A DNA stretch of 64,000 nt. Origin: Macropodus opercularis (taxonomy: Eukaryota > Chordata > Actinopteri > Anabantiformes > Osphronemidae). A program made the position numbers and the translations under genes. Location: positions 186,001 to 250,000 of the forward strand of contig JAUCMP010000034.1 of assembly GCA_030770545.1 (NCBI GenBank), in the 5' to 3' direction. The notes below the pieces were generated by a model, which made no database searches, was not told the origin of the DNA, and saw nothing but the letters and a program-made list of their open reading frames with translations. The stretch's first letter is position 1. The number at the start of each line of letters is the position of its first letter. This document shows positions 44,587 through 56,464 of this stretch, piece by piece.

Positions 44587-44774
44587 ATCGCTTCTCGGCC
44601 TTTTGGCTAAGATCAAGTGTAGTATCTGTTCTTATCAGTTTAATATCTGATACGTCCCCTACCCGGGGACCATATATTAAATTGCTTTTTGGAGCAGGGA
44701 GGTGGAACAGGGGCTTGCTCCGTCCACTCCACGCATCGACCTGGTATTGCAGCGCTTCTGGGAACGGTGCACCC
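44587..44774 (+). ncRNA. U2 snRNA
   Basis: Uninterrupted U2; nucleotide 76 is C, matching 30801, its 13786-bp partner. Confidence 0.97.
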
Positions 44775-45215
44775 CCACACTCTGTGTTCAACGCCAAGCC
44801 ATTGTCAATGCGCTGCGCTCCGCTCCGTCGGGCTCACCTTCTGTCCAGCCTATGGGATTTCCTGTGGAAAAAGGCAGCAATGCATGATGGGACAAGTCTG
44901 CTCCCCTTTGAGAGAAAACAACAAGACAGAGAGAGAACAGCGACTAACGTTCGCCAGCCTTTACTGAAAAGTACAACTGGTGCAGACCGGCAGGCTCCGC
45001 AAAGTTGCCTTCTTCCCACTGTCAGCACCGTCAGTGAGCGTGGTTAGTCCCGGAGAGAGCTCCCTGAGTGCGAGCGGAGCAAGTCATACTTACCTGGCAG
45101 GGGAGATACCATGATCAAGAAGGTGGTTCACCCAGGGCGAGGCTCAGCCATTGCACACCTCTGCTGAGCGTGGTTAGTCCCGGAGAGAGCTCCCTGAGTG
45201 CGAGCGGAGCAAGTC

Positions 45216-45379
45216 ATACTTACCTGGCAGGGGAGATACCATGATCAAGAAGGTGGTTCACCCAGGGCGAGGCTCAGCCATTGCACACCGGCTGTCTGAC
45301 CCCTGCGAATTCCCCAAATGCGGGAATCTCGACTGCATAATTTGTGGTAGTGGGGGACTGCGTTCGCGCTCTCCCCTCG
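45216..45379 (+). ncRNA. U1 snRNA
   Basis: Intact U1; truncated copy at 45086-45158. Confidence 0.96.
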
Positions 45380-46070
45380 TCAGCTGTCAAAGACAAAAGC
45401 CTAGTCGTGAGCCACTCTGATTGCACAGAGCCTATCGGGCGCATGGCTCCGGGCAAGGGGAGGGGCCTAGCAAGCGGCAATAGCTGGGCCTTCCGTGACG
45501 GCTGTGGCTGGGAAGACGAGGGGCCTCTGCTTCGCTTTGAGGCCCGGGCCATCTTCGCTCCGGTTTCTCTTCATAACGCACAAGTCTTTCGCCTTTTACT
45601 AAAGATTTCCGTGGAGAGGAACTCAAACGGGTTGAGTCAATTTTTGCTGGGCTTTGCCCCTCGGCAGAGCCGCCAGAGTTTTGTGAAAGTAACAGAGAAA
45701 TACGCCGGCGTCGAGAGACGACCCCTCCCAAGTCTTTCTCGTGGCCTCGCGTTTTGTGCACGCAGAGCTGCAGAGTGTCCTGCCTGTGTCACTTTATATG
45801 CGTGAGTGTGTTTGTGGTTCGATGCTTTGAAACGCATGCGTTTCACCCAGGTGTGGGTGTAACTTCATGTACGTGCGTCTGCACAGGCCCCGACGCTCAG
45901 CGGGCCTGCAGCGCATCGTCATGTGGGAGATCTGGGGGCGTGCAAGGAGAGCACGGCTGTGGGCGGTGCTAAGCAGACGGCGCTTTCTCGCTGCCAGTTC
46001 AACACACTGCACCGCGACCAGCGAGGGGCGCCCAAAAGAGGCGGCCTCTGGCATCACGAGCATGCAGGTC

Positions 46071-46258
46071 ATCGCTTCTCGGCCTTTTGGCTAAGATCAA
46101 GTGTAGTATCTGTTCTTATCAGTTTAATATCTGATACGTCCCCTATCCGGGGACCATATATTAAATTGCTTTTTGGAGCAGGGAGGTGGAACAGGGGCTT
46201 GCTCCGTCCACTCCACGCATCGACCTGGTATTGCAGCGCTTCTGGGAACGGTGCACCC
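46071..46258 (+). ncRNA. U2 snRNA
   Basis: Uninterrupted U2; nucleotide 76 is T, matching 32285. Confidence 0.97.
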
Positions 46259-46699
46259 CCACACTCTGTGTTCAACGCCAAGCCATTGTCAATGCGCTGC
46301 GCTCCGCTCCGTCGGGCTCACCTTCTGTCCAGCCTATGGGATTTCCTGTGGAAAAAGGCAGCAATGCATGATGGGACAAGTCTGCTCCCCTTTGAGAGAA
46401 AACAACAAGACAGAGAGAGAACAGCGACTAACGTTCGCCAGCCTTTACTGAAAAGTACAACTGGTGCAGACCGGCAGGCTCCGCAAAGTTGCCTTCTTCC
46501 CACTGTCAGCACCGTCAGTGAGCGTGGTTAGTCCCGGAGAGAGCTCCCTGAGTGCGAGCGGAGCAAGTCATACTTACCTGGCAGGGGAGATACCATGATC
46601 AAGAAGGTGGTTCACCCAGGGCGAGGCTCAGCCATTGCACACCTCTGCTGAGCGTGGTTAGTCCCGGAGAGAGCTCCCTGAGTGCGAGCGGAGCAAGTC

Positions 46700-46863
46700 A
46701 TACTTACCTGGCAGGGGAGATACCATGATCAAGAAGGTGGTTCACCCAGGGCGAGGCTCAGCCATTGCACACCGGCTGTCTGACCCCTGCGAATTCCCCA
46801 AATGCGGGAATCTCGACTGCATAATTTGTGGTAGTGGGGGACTGCGTTCGCGCTCTCCCCTCG
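46700..46863 (+). ncRNA. U1 snRNA
   Basis: Intact U1; truncated copy at 46570-46642. Confidence 0.96.
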
Positions 46864-47554
46864 TCAGCTGTCAAAGACAAAAGCCTAGTCGTGAGCCACT
46901 CTGATTGCACAGAGCCTATCGGGCGCATGGCTCCGGGCAAGGGGAGGGGCCTAGCAAGCGGCAATAGCTGGGCCTTCCGTGACGGCTGTGGCTGGGAAGA
47001 CGAGGGGCCTCTGCTTCGCTTTGAGGCCCGGGCCATCTTCGCTCCGGTTTCTCTTCATAACGCACAAGTCTTTCGCCTTTTACTAAAGATTTCCGTGGAG
47101 AGGAACTCAAACGGGTTGAGTCAATTTTTGCTGGGCTTTGCCCCTCGGCAGAGCCGCCAGAGTTTTGTGAAAGTAACAGAGAAATACGCCGGCGTCGAGA
47201 GACGACCCCTCCCAAGTCTTTCTCGTGGCCTCGCGTTTTGTGCACGCAGAGCTGCAGAGTGTCCTGCCTGTGTCACTTTATATGCGTGAGTGTGTTTGTG
47301 GTTCGATGCTTTGAAACGCATGCGTTTCACCCAGGTGTGGGTGTAACTTCATGTACGTGCGTCTGCACAGGCCCCGACGCTCAGCGGGCCTGCAGCGCAT
47401 CGTCATGTGGGAGATCTGGGGGCGTGCAAGGAGAGCACGGCTGTGGGCGGTGCTAAGCAGACGGCGCTTTCTCGCTGCCAGTTCAACACACTGCACCGCG
47501 ACCAGCGAGGGGCGCCCAAAAGAGGCGGCCTCTGGCATCACGAGCATGCAGGTC

Positions 47555-47742
47555 ATCGCTTCTCGGCCTTTTGGCTAAGATCAAGTGTAGTATCTGTTCT
47601 TATCAGTTTAATATCTGATACGTCCCCTACCCGGGGACCATATATTAAATTGCTTTTTGGAGCAGGGAGGTGGAACAGGGGCTTGCTCCGTCCACTCCAC
47701 GCATCGACCTGGTATTGCAGCGCTTCTGGGAACGGTGCACCC
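47555..47742 (+). ncRNA. U2 snRNA
   Basis: Uninterrupted U2; nucleotide 76 is C, matching 33769. Confidence 0.97.
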
Positions 47743-48183
47743 CCACACTCTGTGTTCAACGCCAAGCCATTGTCAATGCGCTGCGCTCCGCTCCGTCGGG
47801 CTCACCTTCTGTCCAGCCTATGGGATTTCCTGTGGAAAAAGGCAGCAATGCATGATGGGACAAGTCTGCTCCCCTTTGAGAGAAAACAACAAGACAGAGA
47901 GAGAACAGCGACTAACGTTCGCCAGCCTTTACTGAAAAGTACAACTGGTGCAGACCGGCAGGCTCCGCAAAGTTGCCTTCTTCCCACTGTCAGCACCGTC
48001 AGTGAGCGTGGTTAGTCCCGGAGAGAGCTCCCTGAGTGCGAGCGGAGCAAGTCATACTTACCTGGCAGGGGAGATACCATGATCAAGAAGGTGGTTCACC
48101 CAGGGCGAGGCTCAGCCATTGCACACCTCTGCTGAGCGTGGTTAGTCCCGGAGAGAGCTCCCTGAGTGCGAGCGGAGCAAGTC

Positions 48184-48347
48184 ATACTTACCTGGCAGGG
48201 GAGATACCATGATCAAGAAGGTGGTTCACCCAGGGCGAGGCTCAGCCATTGCACACCGGCTGTCTGACCCCTGCGAATTCCCCAAATGCGGGAATCTCGA
48301 CTGCATAATTTGTGGTAGTGGGGGACTGCGTTCGCGCTCTCCCCTCG
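48184..48347 (+). ncRNA. U1 snRNA
   Basis: Intact U1; truncated copy at 48054-48126. Confidence 0.96.
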
Positions 48348-49038
48348 TCAGCTGTCAAAGACAAAAGCCTAGTCGTGAGCCACTCTGATTGCACAGAGCC
48401 TATCGGGCGCATGGCTCCGGGCAAGGGGAGGGGCCTAGCAAGCGGCAATAGCTGGGCCTTCCGTGACGGCTGTGGCTGGGAAGACGAGGGGCCTCTGCTT
48501 CGCTTTGAGGCCCGGGCCATCTTCGCTCCGGTTTCTCTTCATAACGCACAAGTCTTTCGCCTTTTACTAAAGATTTCCGTGGAGAGGAACTCAAACGGGT
48601 TGAGTCAATTTTTGCTGGGCTTTGCCCCTCGGCAGAGCCGCCAGAGTTTTGTGAAAGTAACAGAGAAATACGCCGGCGTCGAGAGACGACCCCTCCCAAG
48701 TCTTTCTCGTGGCCTCGCGTTTTGTGCACGCAGAGCTGCAGAGTGTCCTGCCTGTGTCACTTTATATGCGTGAGTGTGTTTGTGGTTCGATGCTTTGAAA
48801 CGCATGCGTTTCACCCAGGTGTGGGTGTAACTTCATGTACGTGCGTCTGCACAGGCCCCGACGCTCAGCGGGCCTGCAGCGCATCGTCATGTGGGAGATC
48901 TGGGGGCGTGCAAGGAGAGCACGGCTGTGGGCGGTGCTAAGCAGACGGCGCTTTCTCGCTGCCAGTTCAACACACTGCACCGCGACCAGCGAGGGGCGCC
49001 CAAAAGAGGCGGCCTCTGGCATCACGAGCATGCAGGTC

Positions 49039-49071
49039 ATCGCTTCTCGGCCTTTTGGCTAAGATCAAGTG
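49039..49071 (+). pseudogene. U2 snRNA 5' fragment (nt 1-33) upstream of lineage B copy 2
   Basis: Same junction, base for base, as at 35253-35285; U2 resumes at 50990. Confidence 0.94.
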
Positions 49072-49105
49072 GAGTAATTTTGGGGATTTGAGAGTTTTCT
49101 TTTCC

Positions 49106-50515
49106 ATGGCGGCTTCAAGTGATGGAGGAACTTCGCCCAGGGTCGGTCTACGACACACTATTAGGTTTCAATGGAATGGTGAAGGACGGGAGGTCATGCC
49201 TAGAGATGTTTTTTGCCGGAAGGTGATCAAGGAGCAACTGAATTTAAAGGTAGAAGATGTTTTTTGTTTGCAGTGGAACATGCAGGTGAAGGCATATGAT
49301 GTAACTTTAACCACAGCTGAAATCCATCACGCTGTGTTGGCCAGCTGTTCCAAATTAGCTGATGAATGCCCTCTTTCTTTTTTTTCAACGATTAGTTTGG
49401 ATAAACCTAACTTCAGAACCATCACTGTTCATACGTTTAATCCTTACGTTTCGGACCAGGCTTTGAGTGACTTTTTGGGAAGGTTTTCTGAAGTTGTGTC
49501 AGCAGCAAAGTACATCAGGGACCCTTTGGGTTTTTGGACTGGTCGGAGACAGTTTCAGGTTCTGTTACGACAGGACAAGGAAGGTATTGGCGGTTGGAGA
49601 CACCCTCCTGCTGTGTTCCAATTGGGAGCAGATAGAGGTTACCTTTTTTATTCGAGGCAGCCTCCTTTCTGCAGGCGTTGCAGGGCGCATGGACACGTGG
49701 AGGCCGGCTGTAACAGTGTGAGCTGCCGTTATTGTGAAAAGGAGGGACACGATGCGAGCACCTGCCCTTTTTACAGACTGTGTCATGGTTGCGGGGAGCC
49801 CGGACATTTGTATAGGGATTGCCCTGGACGGAGAAGGACTTTTGCGGAAGTGGCAAACCGAGCAGTCAGAGCGGAGGTGGCCGTTGCTGAAGATACTTAT
49901 GGCCAGGCAATGGCGGGGCCTGCACGAGCGGGAGACGATTCTGCACTGACTTCCATGGCTTTGGGGGGGGAGAGCATACAGGTTTTGGATGATGCTGAAG
50001 AGTCTGGATTGCAGGGCTGGGATGGTATCAACCAAGGGGCAAGTCGGGGCTCAGCTGTTTCGTTGGGAGTGAAGAGTGGTTTCCCTGTGAGTGAACAAGC
50101 TCTGGGGCCTAGGAGGGAGAAGATGCGCAGGGGTCGTCGAGCCGCTGCTGAAAGAGATGGAGAGGAGGTGGAGCAAGATGTTGGGGGGAGGTCGCTGAAA
50201 AAAACAAAGGGGTTGGAGGACCATCGAGTAAAAGGGGGGGGTGAAACGGGGGGCCTGGGACAAGAAGAGGTGGACCAGGTCCTGCAGGCTCTACCAGCGG
50301 TGGAGGGAGAAGTAGCGTTGAGCCTTTCAGCTACATTGGGGCCTACAGACCTAGAGACCTTTGGCCTGGATGTCGCCTTTTCGTCCGATTCGCTGTCTCC
50401 CCCTACTGCGGAGGGAGTGGGGTGTGTGGGGCAAGAGCAGCAACCGGAGGGGACTCCTGGGGGGTTTTTCTCATGGGCGGAGCAGATGGAGGAGGGAGAT
50501 AATTATGGGCACTGA
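49106..50515 (+). CDS. ORF1 protein of Keno-like element, lineage B, copy 2
   Basis: The 469-residue protein is identical to that of copy 1 (35320-36729), with the same three CCHC knuckles and C-terminal LETFGLD and SWAEQME motifs. Confidence 0.88.
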   Translation: MAASSDGGTSPRVGLRHTIRFQWNGEGREVMPRDVFCRKVIKEQLNLKVEDVFCLQWNMQVKAYDVTLTTAEIHHAVLASCSKLADECPLSFFSTISLDKPNFRTITVHTFNPYVSDQALSDFLGRFSEVVSAAKYIRDPLGFWTGRRQFQVLLRQDKEGIGGWRHPPAVFQLGADRGYLFYSRQPPFCRRCRAHGHVEAGCNSVSCRYCEKEGHDASTCPFYRLCHGCGEPGHLYRDCPGRRRTFAEVANRAVRAEVAVAEDTYGQAMAGPARAGDDSALTSMALGGESIQVLDDAEESGLQGWDGINQGASRGSAVSLGVKSGFPVSEQALGPRREKMRRGRRAAAERDGEEVEQDVGGRSLKKTKGLEDHRVKGGGETGGLGQEEVDQVLQALPAVEGEVALSLSATLGPTDLETFGLDVAFSSDSLSPPTAEGVGCVGQEQQPEGTPGGFFSWAEQMEEGDNYGH

Positions 50516-50643
50516 TGTTAATGATGCTGACAAAGATTTTGTGTGTTTTGACTGCAATATGGGGCTGTACGGGTGTAGATGGAGGTGGTTTTTTTGTTTG
50601 TTTTTAGGTTTTTTTTGGTTTGTTTTTGTTCTTGTTTGTTCTC

Positions 50644-50814
50644 ATGGTGCAGTTTATAAGAGTGGGTACTTTTAATATCAGAGGTTTGCGAGATGATATA
50701 AAGCGAGCGGCTGTGTTTGAGTTCATAAGGGGTCAGAAATGATCTGTGTGTTTTGTACAGGAAACTCATTTGCGGGATAGGCAGGATGTGGAGCAATGTT
50801 TTTTGTGGACATAA
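50644..50814 (+). pseudogene. Remnant of ORF2 (endonuclease N-terminus), lineage B, copy 2
   Basis: Same broken ORF2 start as in copy 1: TGA at 50740 after 32 codons, then the QETHLRD segment, ending at TAA 50812. Confidence 0.85.
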
Positions 50815-50989
50815 TGATTGATACGGGTTACATCCCTGTGTATTTGTGCTTTATGTTCTTAAGATTTTTTGATATGTCTGTTATTTTTGTTGTTTTGTTT
50901 TATTGTTGTTTGGTTTGGGTTTACATGTTGTTCTGTGTTGTAAAAATAAAGTAAAATCTGTAATAATAAAAAAAAAAAAAAAAAAAAAA

Positions 50990-51140
50990 ATCTGTTCTTA
51001 TCAGTTTAATATCTGATACGTCCCCTATCCGGGGACCATATATTAAATTGCTTTTTGGAGCAGGGAGGTGGAACAGGGGCTTGCTCCGTCCACTCCACGC
51101 ATCGACCTGGTATTGCAGCGCTTCTGGGAACGGTGCACCC
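50990..51140 (+). pseudogene. U2 snRNA 3' fragment (nt 38-188) downstream of lineage B copy 2
   Basis: U2 resumes at A38; nucleotide 76 is T as in the partner fragment at 37204. Confidence 0.93.
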
Positions 51141-51581
51141 CCACACTCTGTGTTCAACGCCAAGCCATTGTCAATGCGCTGCGCTCCGCTCCGTCGGGCT
51201 CACCTTCTGTCCAGCCTATGGGATTTCCTGTGGAAAAAGGCAGCAATGCATGATGGGACAAGTCTGCTCCCCTTTGAGAGAAAACAACAAGACAGAGAGA
51301 GAACAGCGACTAACGTTCGCCAGCCTTTACTGAAAAGTACAACTGGTGCAGACCGGCAGGCTCCGCAAAGTTGCCTTCTTCCCACTGTCAGCACCGTCAG
51401 TGAGCGTGGTTAGTCCCGGAGAGAGCTCCCTGAGTGCGAGCGGAGCAAGTCATACTTACCTGGCAGGGGAGATACCATGATCAAGAAGGTGGTTCACCCA
51501 GGGCGAGGCTCAGCCATTGCACACCTCTGCTGAGCGTGGTTAGTCCCGGAGAGAGCTCCCTGAGTGCGAGCGGAGCAAGTC

Positions 51582-51745
51582 ATACTTACCTGGCAGGGGA
51601 GATACCATGATCAAGAAGGTGGTTCACCCAGGGCGAGGCTCAGCCATTGCACACCGGCTGTCTGACCCCTGCGAATTCCCCAAATGCGGGAATCTCGACT
51701 GCATAATTTGTGGTAGTGGGGGACTGCGTTCGCGCTCTCCCCTCG
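51582..51745 (+). ncRNA. U1 snRNA
   Basis: Intact U1; truncated copy at 51452-51524. Confidence 0.96.
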
Positions 51746-52436
51746 TCAGCTGTCAAAGACAAAAGCCTAGTCGTGAGCCACTCTGATTGCACAGAGCCTA
51801 TCGGGCGCATGGCTCCGGGCAAGGGGAGGGGCCTAGCAAGCGGCAATAGCTGGGCCTTCCGTGACGGCTGTGGCTGGGAAGACGAGGGGCCTCTGCTTCG
51901 CTTTGAGGCCCGGGCCATCTTCGCTCCGGTTTCTCTTCATAACGCACAAGTCTTTCGCCTTTTACTAAAGATTTCCGTGGAGAGGAACTCAAACGGGTTG
52001 AGTCAATTTTTGCTGGGCTTTGCCCCTCGGCAGAGCCGCCAGAGTTTTGTGAAAGTAACAGAGAAATACGCCGGCGTCGAGAGACGACCCCTCCCAAGTC
52101 TTTCTCGTGGCCTCGCGTTTTGTGCACGCAGAGCTGCAGAGTGTCCTGCCTGTGTCACTTTATATGCGTGAGTGTGTTTGTGGTTCGATGCTTTGAAACG
52201 CATGCGTTTCACCCAGGTGTGGGTGTAACTTCATGTACGTGCGTCTGCACAGGCCCCGACGCTCAGCGGGCCTGCAGCGCATCGTCATGTGGGAGATCTG
52301 GGGGCGTGCAAGGAGAGCACGGCTGTGGGCGGTGCTAAGCAGACGGCGCTTTCTCGCTGCCAGTTCAACACACTGCACCGCGACCAGCGAGGGGCGCCCA
52401 AAAGAGGCGGCCTCTGGCATCACGAGCATGCAGGTC

Positions 52437-52624
52437 ATCGCTTCTCGGCCTTTTGGCTAAGATCAAGTGTAGTATCTGTTCTTATCAGTTTAATATCTGA
52501 TACGTCCCCTATCCGGGGACCATATATTAAATTGCTTTTTGGAGCAGGGAGGTGGAACAGGGGCTTGCTCCGTCCACTCCACGCATCGACCTGGTATTGC
52601 AGCGCTTCTGGGAACGGTGCACCC
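52437..52624 (+). ncRNA. U2 snRNA
   Basis: Uninterrupted U2; nucleotide 76 is T. Confidence 0.97.
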
Positions 52625-53065
52625 CCACACTCTGTGTTCAACGCCAAGCCATTGTCAATGCGCTGCGCTCCGCTCCGTCGGGCTCACCTTCTGTCCAGCC
52701 TATGGGATTTCCTGTGGAAAAAGGCAGCAATGCATGATGGGACAAGTCTGCTCCCCTTTGAGAGAAAACAACAAGACAGAGAGAGAACAGCGACTAACGT
52801 TCGCCAGCCTTTACTGAAAAGTACAACTGGTGCAGACCGGCAGGCTCCGCAAAGTTGCCTTCTTCCCACTGTCAGCACCGTCAGTGAGCGTGGTTAGTCC
52901 CGGAGAGAGCTCCCTGAGTGCGAGCGGAGCAAGTCATACTTACCTGGCAGGGGAGATACCATGATCAAGAAGGTGGTTCACCCAGGGCGAGGCTCAGCCA
53001 TTGCACACCTCTGCTGAGCGTGGTTAGTCCCGGAGAGAGCTCCCTGAGTGCGAGCGGAGCAAGTC

Positions 53066-53229
53066 ATACTTACCTGGCAGGGGAGATACCATGATCAAGA
53101 AGGTGGTTCACCCAGGGCGAGGCTCAGCCATTGCACACCGGCTGTCTGACCCCTGCGAATTCCCCAAATGCGGGAATCTCGACTGCATAATTTGTGGTAG
53201 TGGGGGACTGCGTTCGCGCTCTCCCCTCG
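53066..53229 (+). ncRNA. U1 snRNA
   Basis: Last intact U1 of the array; truncated copy at 52936-53008. Confidence 0.96.
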
Positions 53230-53920
53230 TCAGCTGTCAAAGACAAAAGCCTAGTCGTGAGCCACTCTGATTGCACAGAGCCTATCGGGCGCATGGCTCC
53301 GGGCAAGGGGAGGGGCCTAGCAAGCGGCAATAGCTGGGCCTTCCGTGACGGCTGTGGCTGGGAAGACGAGGGGCCTCTGCTTCGCTTTGAGGCCCGGGCC
53401 ATCTTCGCTCCGGTTTCTCTTCATAACGCACAAGTCTTTCGCCTTTTACTAAAGATTTCCGTGGAGAGGAACTCAAACGGGTTGAGTCAATTTTTGCTGG
53501 GCTTTGCCCCTCGGCAGAGCCGCCAGAGTTTTGTGAAAGTAACAGAGAAATACGCCGGCGTCGAGAGACGACCCCTCCCAAGTCTTTCTCGTGGCCTCGC
53601 GTTTTGTGCACGCAGAGCTGCAGAGTGTCCTGCCTGTGTCACTTTATATGCGTGAGTGTGTTTGTGGTTCGATGCTTTGAAACGCATGCGTTTCACCCAG
53701 GTGTGGGTGTAACTTCATGTACGTGCGTCTGCACAGGCCCCGACGCTCAGCGGGCCTGCAGCGCATCGTCATGTGGGAGATCTGGGGGCGTGCAAGGAGA
53801 GCACGGCTGTGGGCGGTGCTAAGCAGACGGCGCTTTCTCGCTGCCAGTTCAACACACTGCACCGCGACCAGCGAGGGGCGCCCAAAAGAGGCGGCCTCTG
53901 GCATCACGAGCATGCAGGTC

Positions 53921-54108
53921 ATCGCTTCTCGGCCTTTTGGCTAAGATCAAGTGTAGTATCTGTTCTTATCAGTTTAATATCTGATACGTCCCCTACCCGG
54001 GGACCATATATTAAATTGCTTTTTGGAGCAGGGAGGTGGAACAGGGGCTTGCTCCGTCCACTCCACGCATCGACCTGGTATTGCAGCGCTTCTGGGAACG
54101 GTGCACCC
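53921..54108 (+). ncRNA. U2 snRNA (last of the array)
   Basis: Uninterrupted U2; nucleotide 76 is C. The unit ends about 300 bp later inside the U1 promoter, so this U2 has no U1 partner downstream. Confidence 0.97.
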
Positions 54109-54403
54109 CCACACTCTGTGTTCAACGCCAAGCCATTGTCAATGCGCTGCGCTCCGCTCCGTCGGGCTCACCTTCTGTCCAGCCTATGGGATTTCCTGTG
54201 GAAAAAGGCAGCAATGCATGATGGGACAAGTCTGCTCCCCTTTGAGAGAAAACAACAAGACAGAGAGAGAACAGCGACTAACGTTCGCCAGCCTTTACTG
54301 AAAAGTACAACTGGTGCAGACCGGCAGGCTCCGCAAAGTTGCCTTCTTCCCACTGTCAGCACCGTCAGTGAGCGTGGTTAGTCCCGGAGAGAGCTCCCTG
54401 AGT

Positions 54404-55098
54404 GTATACATACATACATACATACATACATAACAAACAAACAAACAAACAATGTATGTATGTATGTATGTATGTATGTATGTATGTATGTATGTATGTA
54501 TGTATGTATGTATGTATGTATGTATGTATGTATGTATGTATGTATGTATGTATGTATGTATGTATGTATGTATGTATGTATGTATGTATGTATGTATGTA
54601 TGTATGTATGTATGTATGTATGTATGTATGTATGTATGTATGTATGTATGTATGTATGTATGTATGTATGTATGTATGTATGTATGTATGTATGTATGTA
54701 TGTATGTATGTATGTATGTATGTATGTATGTATGTATGTATGTATGTATGTATGTATGTATGTATGTATGTATGTATGTATGTATGTATGTATGTATGTA
54801 TGTATGTATGTATGTATGTATGTATGTATGTATGTATGTATGTATGTATGTATGTATGTATGTATGTATGTATGTATGTATGTATGTATGTATGTATGTA
54901 TGTATGTATGTATGTATGTATGTATGTATGTATGTATGTATGTATGTATGTATGTATGTATGTATGTATGTATGTATGTATGTATGTATGTATGTATGTA
55001 TGTATGTATGTATGTATGTATGTATGTATGTATGTATGTATGTATGTATGTATGTATGTATGTATGTATGTATGTATGTATGTATGTATGTATGTATG

Positions 55099-55129
<31 letters not shown>

Positions 55130-55160
55130 CCAACCAACCTACCTACCTACCTACCTACCG
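54404..55160. repeat. Compound tetranucleotide microsatellite with inverted halves at the array edge
   Basis: Order: about seven TACA repeats (54404-54431), a spacer of ACAA repeats, about 170 nearly perfect TATG repeats (about 54452-55127), then short ACCA and CTAC runs to about 55159. TACA is the reverse complement of the TATG phase, so the short left arm can pair with the right arm. The long open frames read through it on both strands (YVCM, YIHT repeats) are trivial consequences of the repeat. Confidence 0.97.
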
Positions 55161-56464
55161 CTGGAACGGGGATCACACAGAGGAAGAGGACTTGTAGCAG
55201 CAGGCTCCTTTCCCAATCAGGGACAGGTCAACACACAACCTGTTGCTGGTGTGTGTGCAAGCAAGCTGTAGGTTTTACCGAAGGTAAAGCAGTAGGAAAT
55301 GGACTTGATTAGCTCAGAACTGTTACAATGCCCCACCCCCTGCTTTGGCGCTTTGGGGTTTTGATTTCCCTTGTTAACTGTGTCTATTTATACCTGTGCC
55401 TGCACTTTGCTGGTGTGTCTTCCATTGCCCCAACCTCTAGCTCGATTTGTTGCACGATTAACTTAAGTGTATAGACAAAGTTGTCTCGGCTAATTGCTAG
55501 ACCTGCTCTGCTTTTGTTTGTTCCAATTTGCTAAATTGTCTTACGGAGTCACTTTCAGTTAATAGGCTACTGTAGTTTGTTTTCTAGAACCAGTTTAGTG
55601 ATTAGTTTTGCTGATTTCGTTTTTGTCTTGTCATTTTCTGTCACTCAGTAACTTGCGGCCAGTCGTGAATAGCGGGAACAGACTTTCAGCCAATGAAATT
55701 GCAGCATTTCTCTCTCTCTCTCCAGGGTGCTGAAGTGCTTTCTGAGTCCCGGTTCGATTCCCAGTCACGGCAGAGTTTGTGCAACATGATTAAAGATAAT
55801 TGATGAGTTCTAATGTTTTAATGGTTTACTTGGTGTAAATTTACACAAAATGTAATTGTTTTACCTTTTTTATGATTAGTAGTAGTACTATTAGCATGTC
55901 AAATACACCATTCATTTATAAATAGATATAGAGACAATATTCATGTAAAGTATTTAATGAACATAATCAAACTTATGCACACGTACATAAAAGCAATACA
56001 ATATCACAAAATTAAACATAAATGAGTATACTACACGTCTCATTCTTTTTTCTTCCCATGTTAAAGAAAGTGGATGCCTGAAACTCTTTCCAGGTCATCT
56101 TCCTATTTATGCCTTTTACTTTATAAAATGATAAGACAAGGCAGTGAAGGAATGTAAATAGTTAAAAGCTTAGATAGCAGGATGCAGGCAGACAACAGAA
56201 CAAGCTGAATTAAAGTACAGTTTAAATCACATCAAGTTTAGAGAGTAGTAGAGTAGGACAGCCAGTCACAGTCCATTAACAGTATGTGGTGAGCAGGATG
56301 TTAGGAAAAGAGCAGACGAGTTGCATGTAAGTGAAACATGCCCGAATAAGGGCGACTGGGTGAATGTGTGTAGAAGGAATGTGCTTAAATAAGGTACCAA
56401 GGAGACATAGAGCATCCATGGAGACAAACACCAGACCACGTTTCACAACTGAAAGATGCTCTGT
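55161..56464. other. Intergenic sequence, no gene recognised
   Basis: AT-rich single-copy-like DNA with no long reading frame. The only thing noted is a GGTTCGATTCCC motif at about 55750-55761, resembling a tRNA B box, without a matching A box or tRNA fold, so possibly a decayed tRNA-derived SINE. Confidence 0.5.

Larger units (their letters stand above)
49072..50989 (+). mobile_element. ORF1-only Keno-like element, lineage B, copy 2
   Basis: Same layout and the same ORF translations as the element at 35286-37203, displaced by 13786 bp, including the in-frame TGA, the deletion joint and the poly(A) length. The identical flanks and junctions argue that it was copied as part of an eight-unit array segment, not inserted independently. 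Confidence 0.88.
1943..54404 (+). repeat. Tandem U2-U1 snRNA gene array, 1484-bp unit
   Basis: Head-to-tail array in which every unit carries U2 then U1 on the same strand. Successive U2 starts are 1484 bp apart almost everywhere. Exceptions are 1489 bp (3390 to 4879 and 12858 to 14347, a 5-bp CTCCG expansion) and 1614 bp (14347 to 15961, one extra copy of a 130-bp subrepeat), plus units lengthened by retrotransposons. Units are nearly identical; only a handful of single-base differences are visible, which points to strong homogenisation or very recent amplification. The left end is outside the window. The right end is broken at about 54404 inside the U1 promoter, so the last U2 (53921) has no U1 partner. 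Apparent ORFs across the units overlap the RNA genes and their promoters and are not taken as proteins. Confidence 0.97.

Noticed and set aside
54295..55271. Long ORFs through the TATG repeat on both strands
   Set aside because: A pure tetranucleotide repeat lacking stop codons in several frames; the products are YVCM or YIHT repeats, with no sign of a gene.
55747..55775. Possible tRNA gene at GGTTCGATTCCC
   Set aside because: No A box, acceptor stem or cloverleaf can be formed around it; at most a decayed tRNA-derived repeat.
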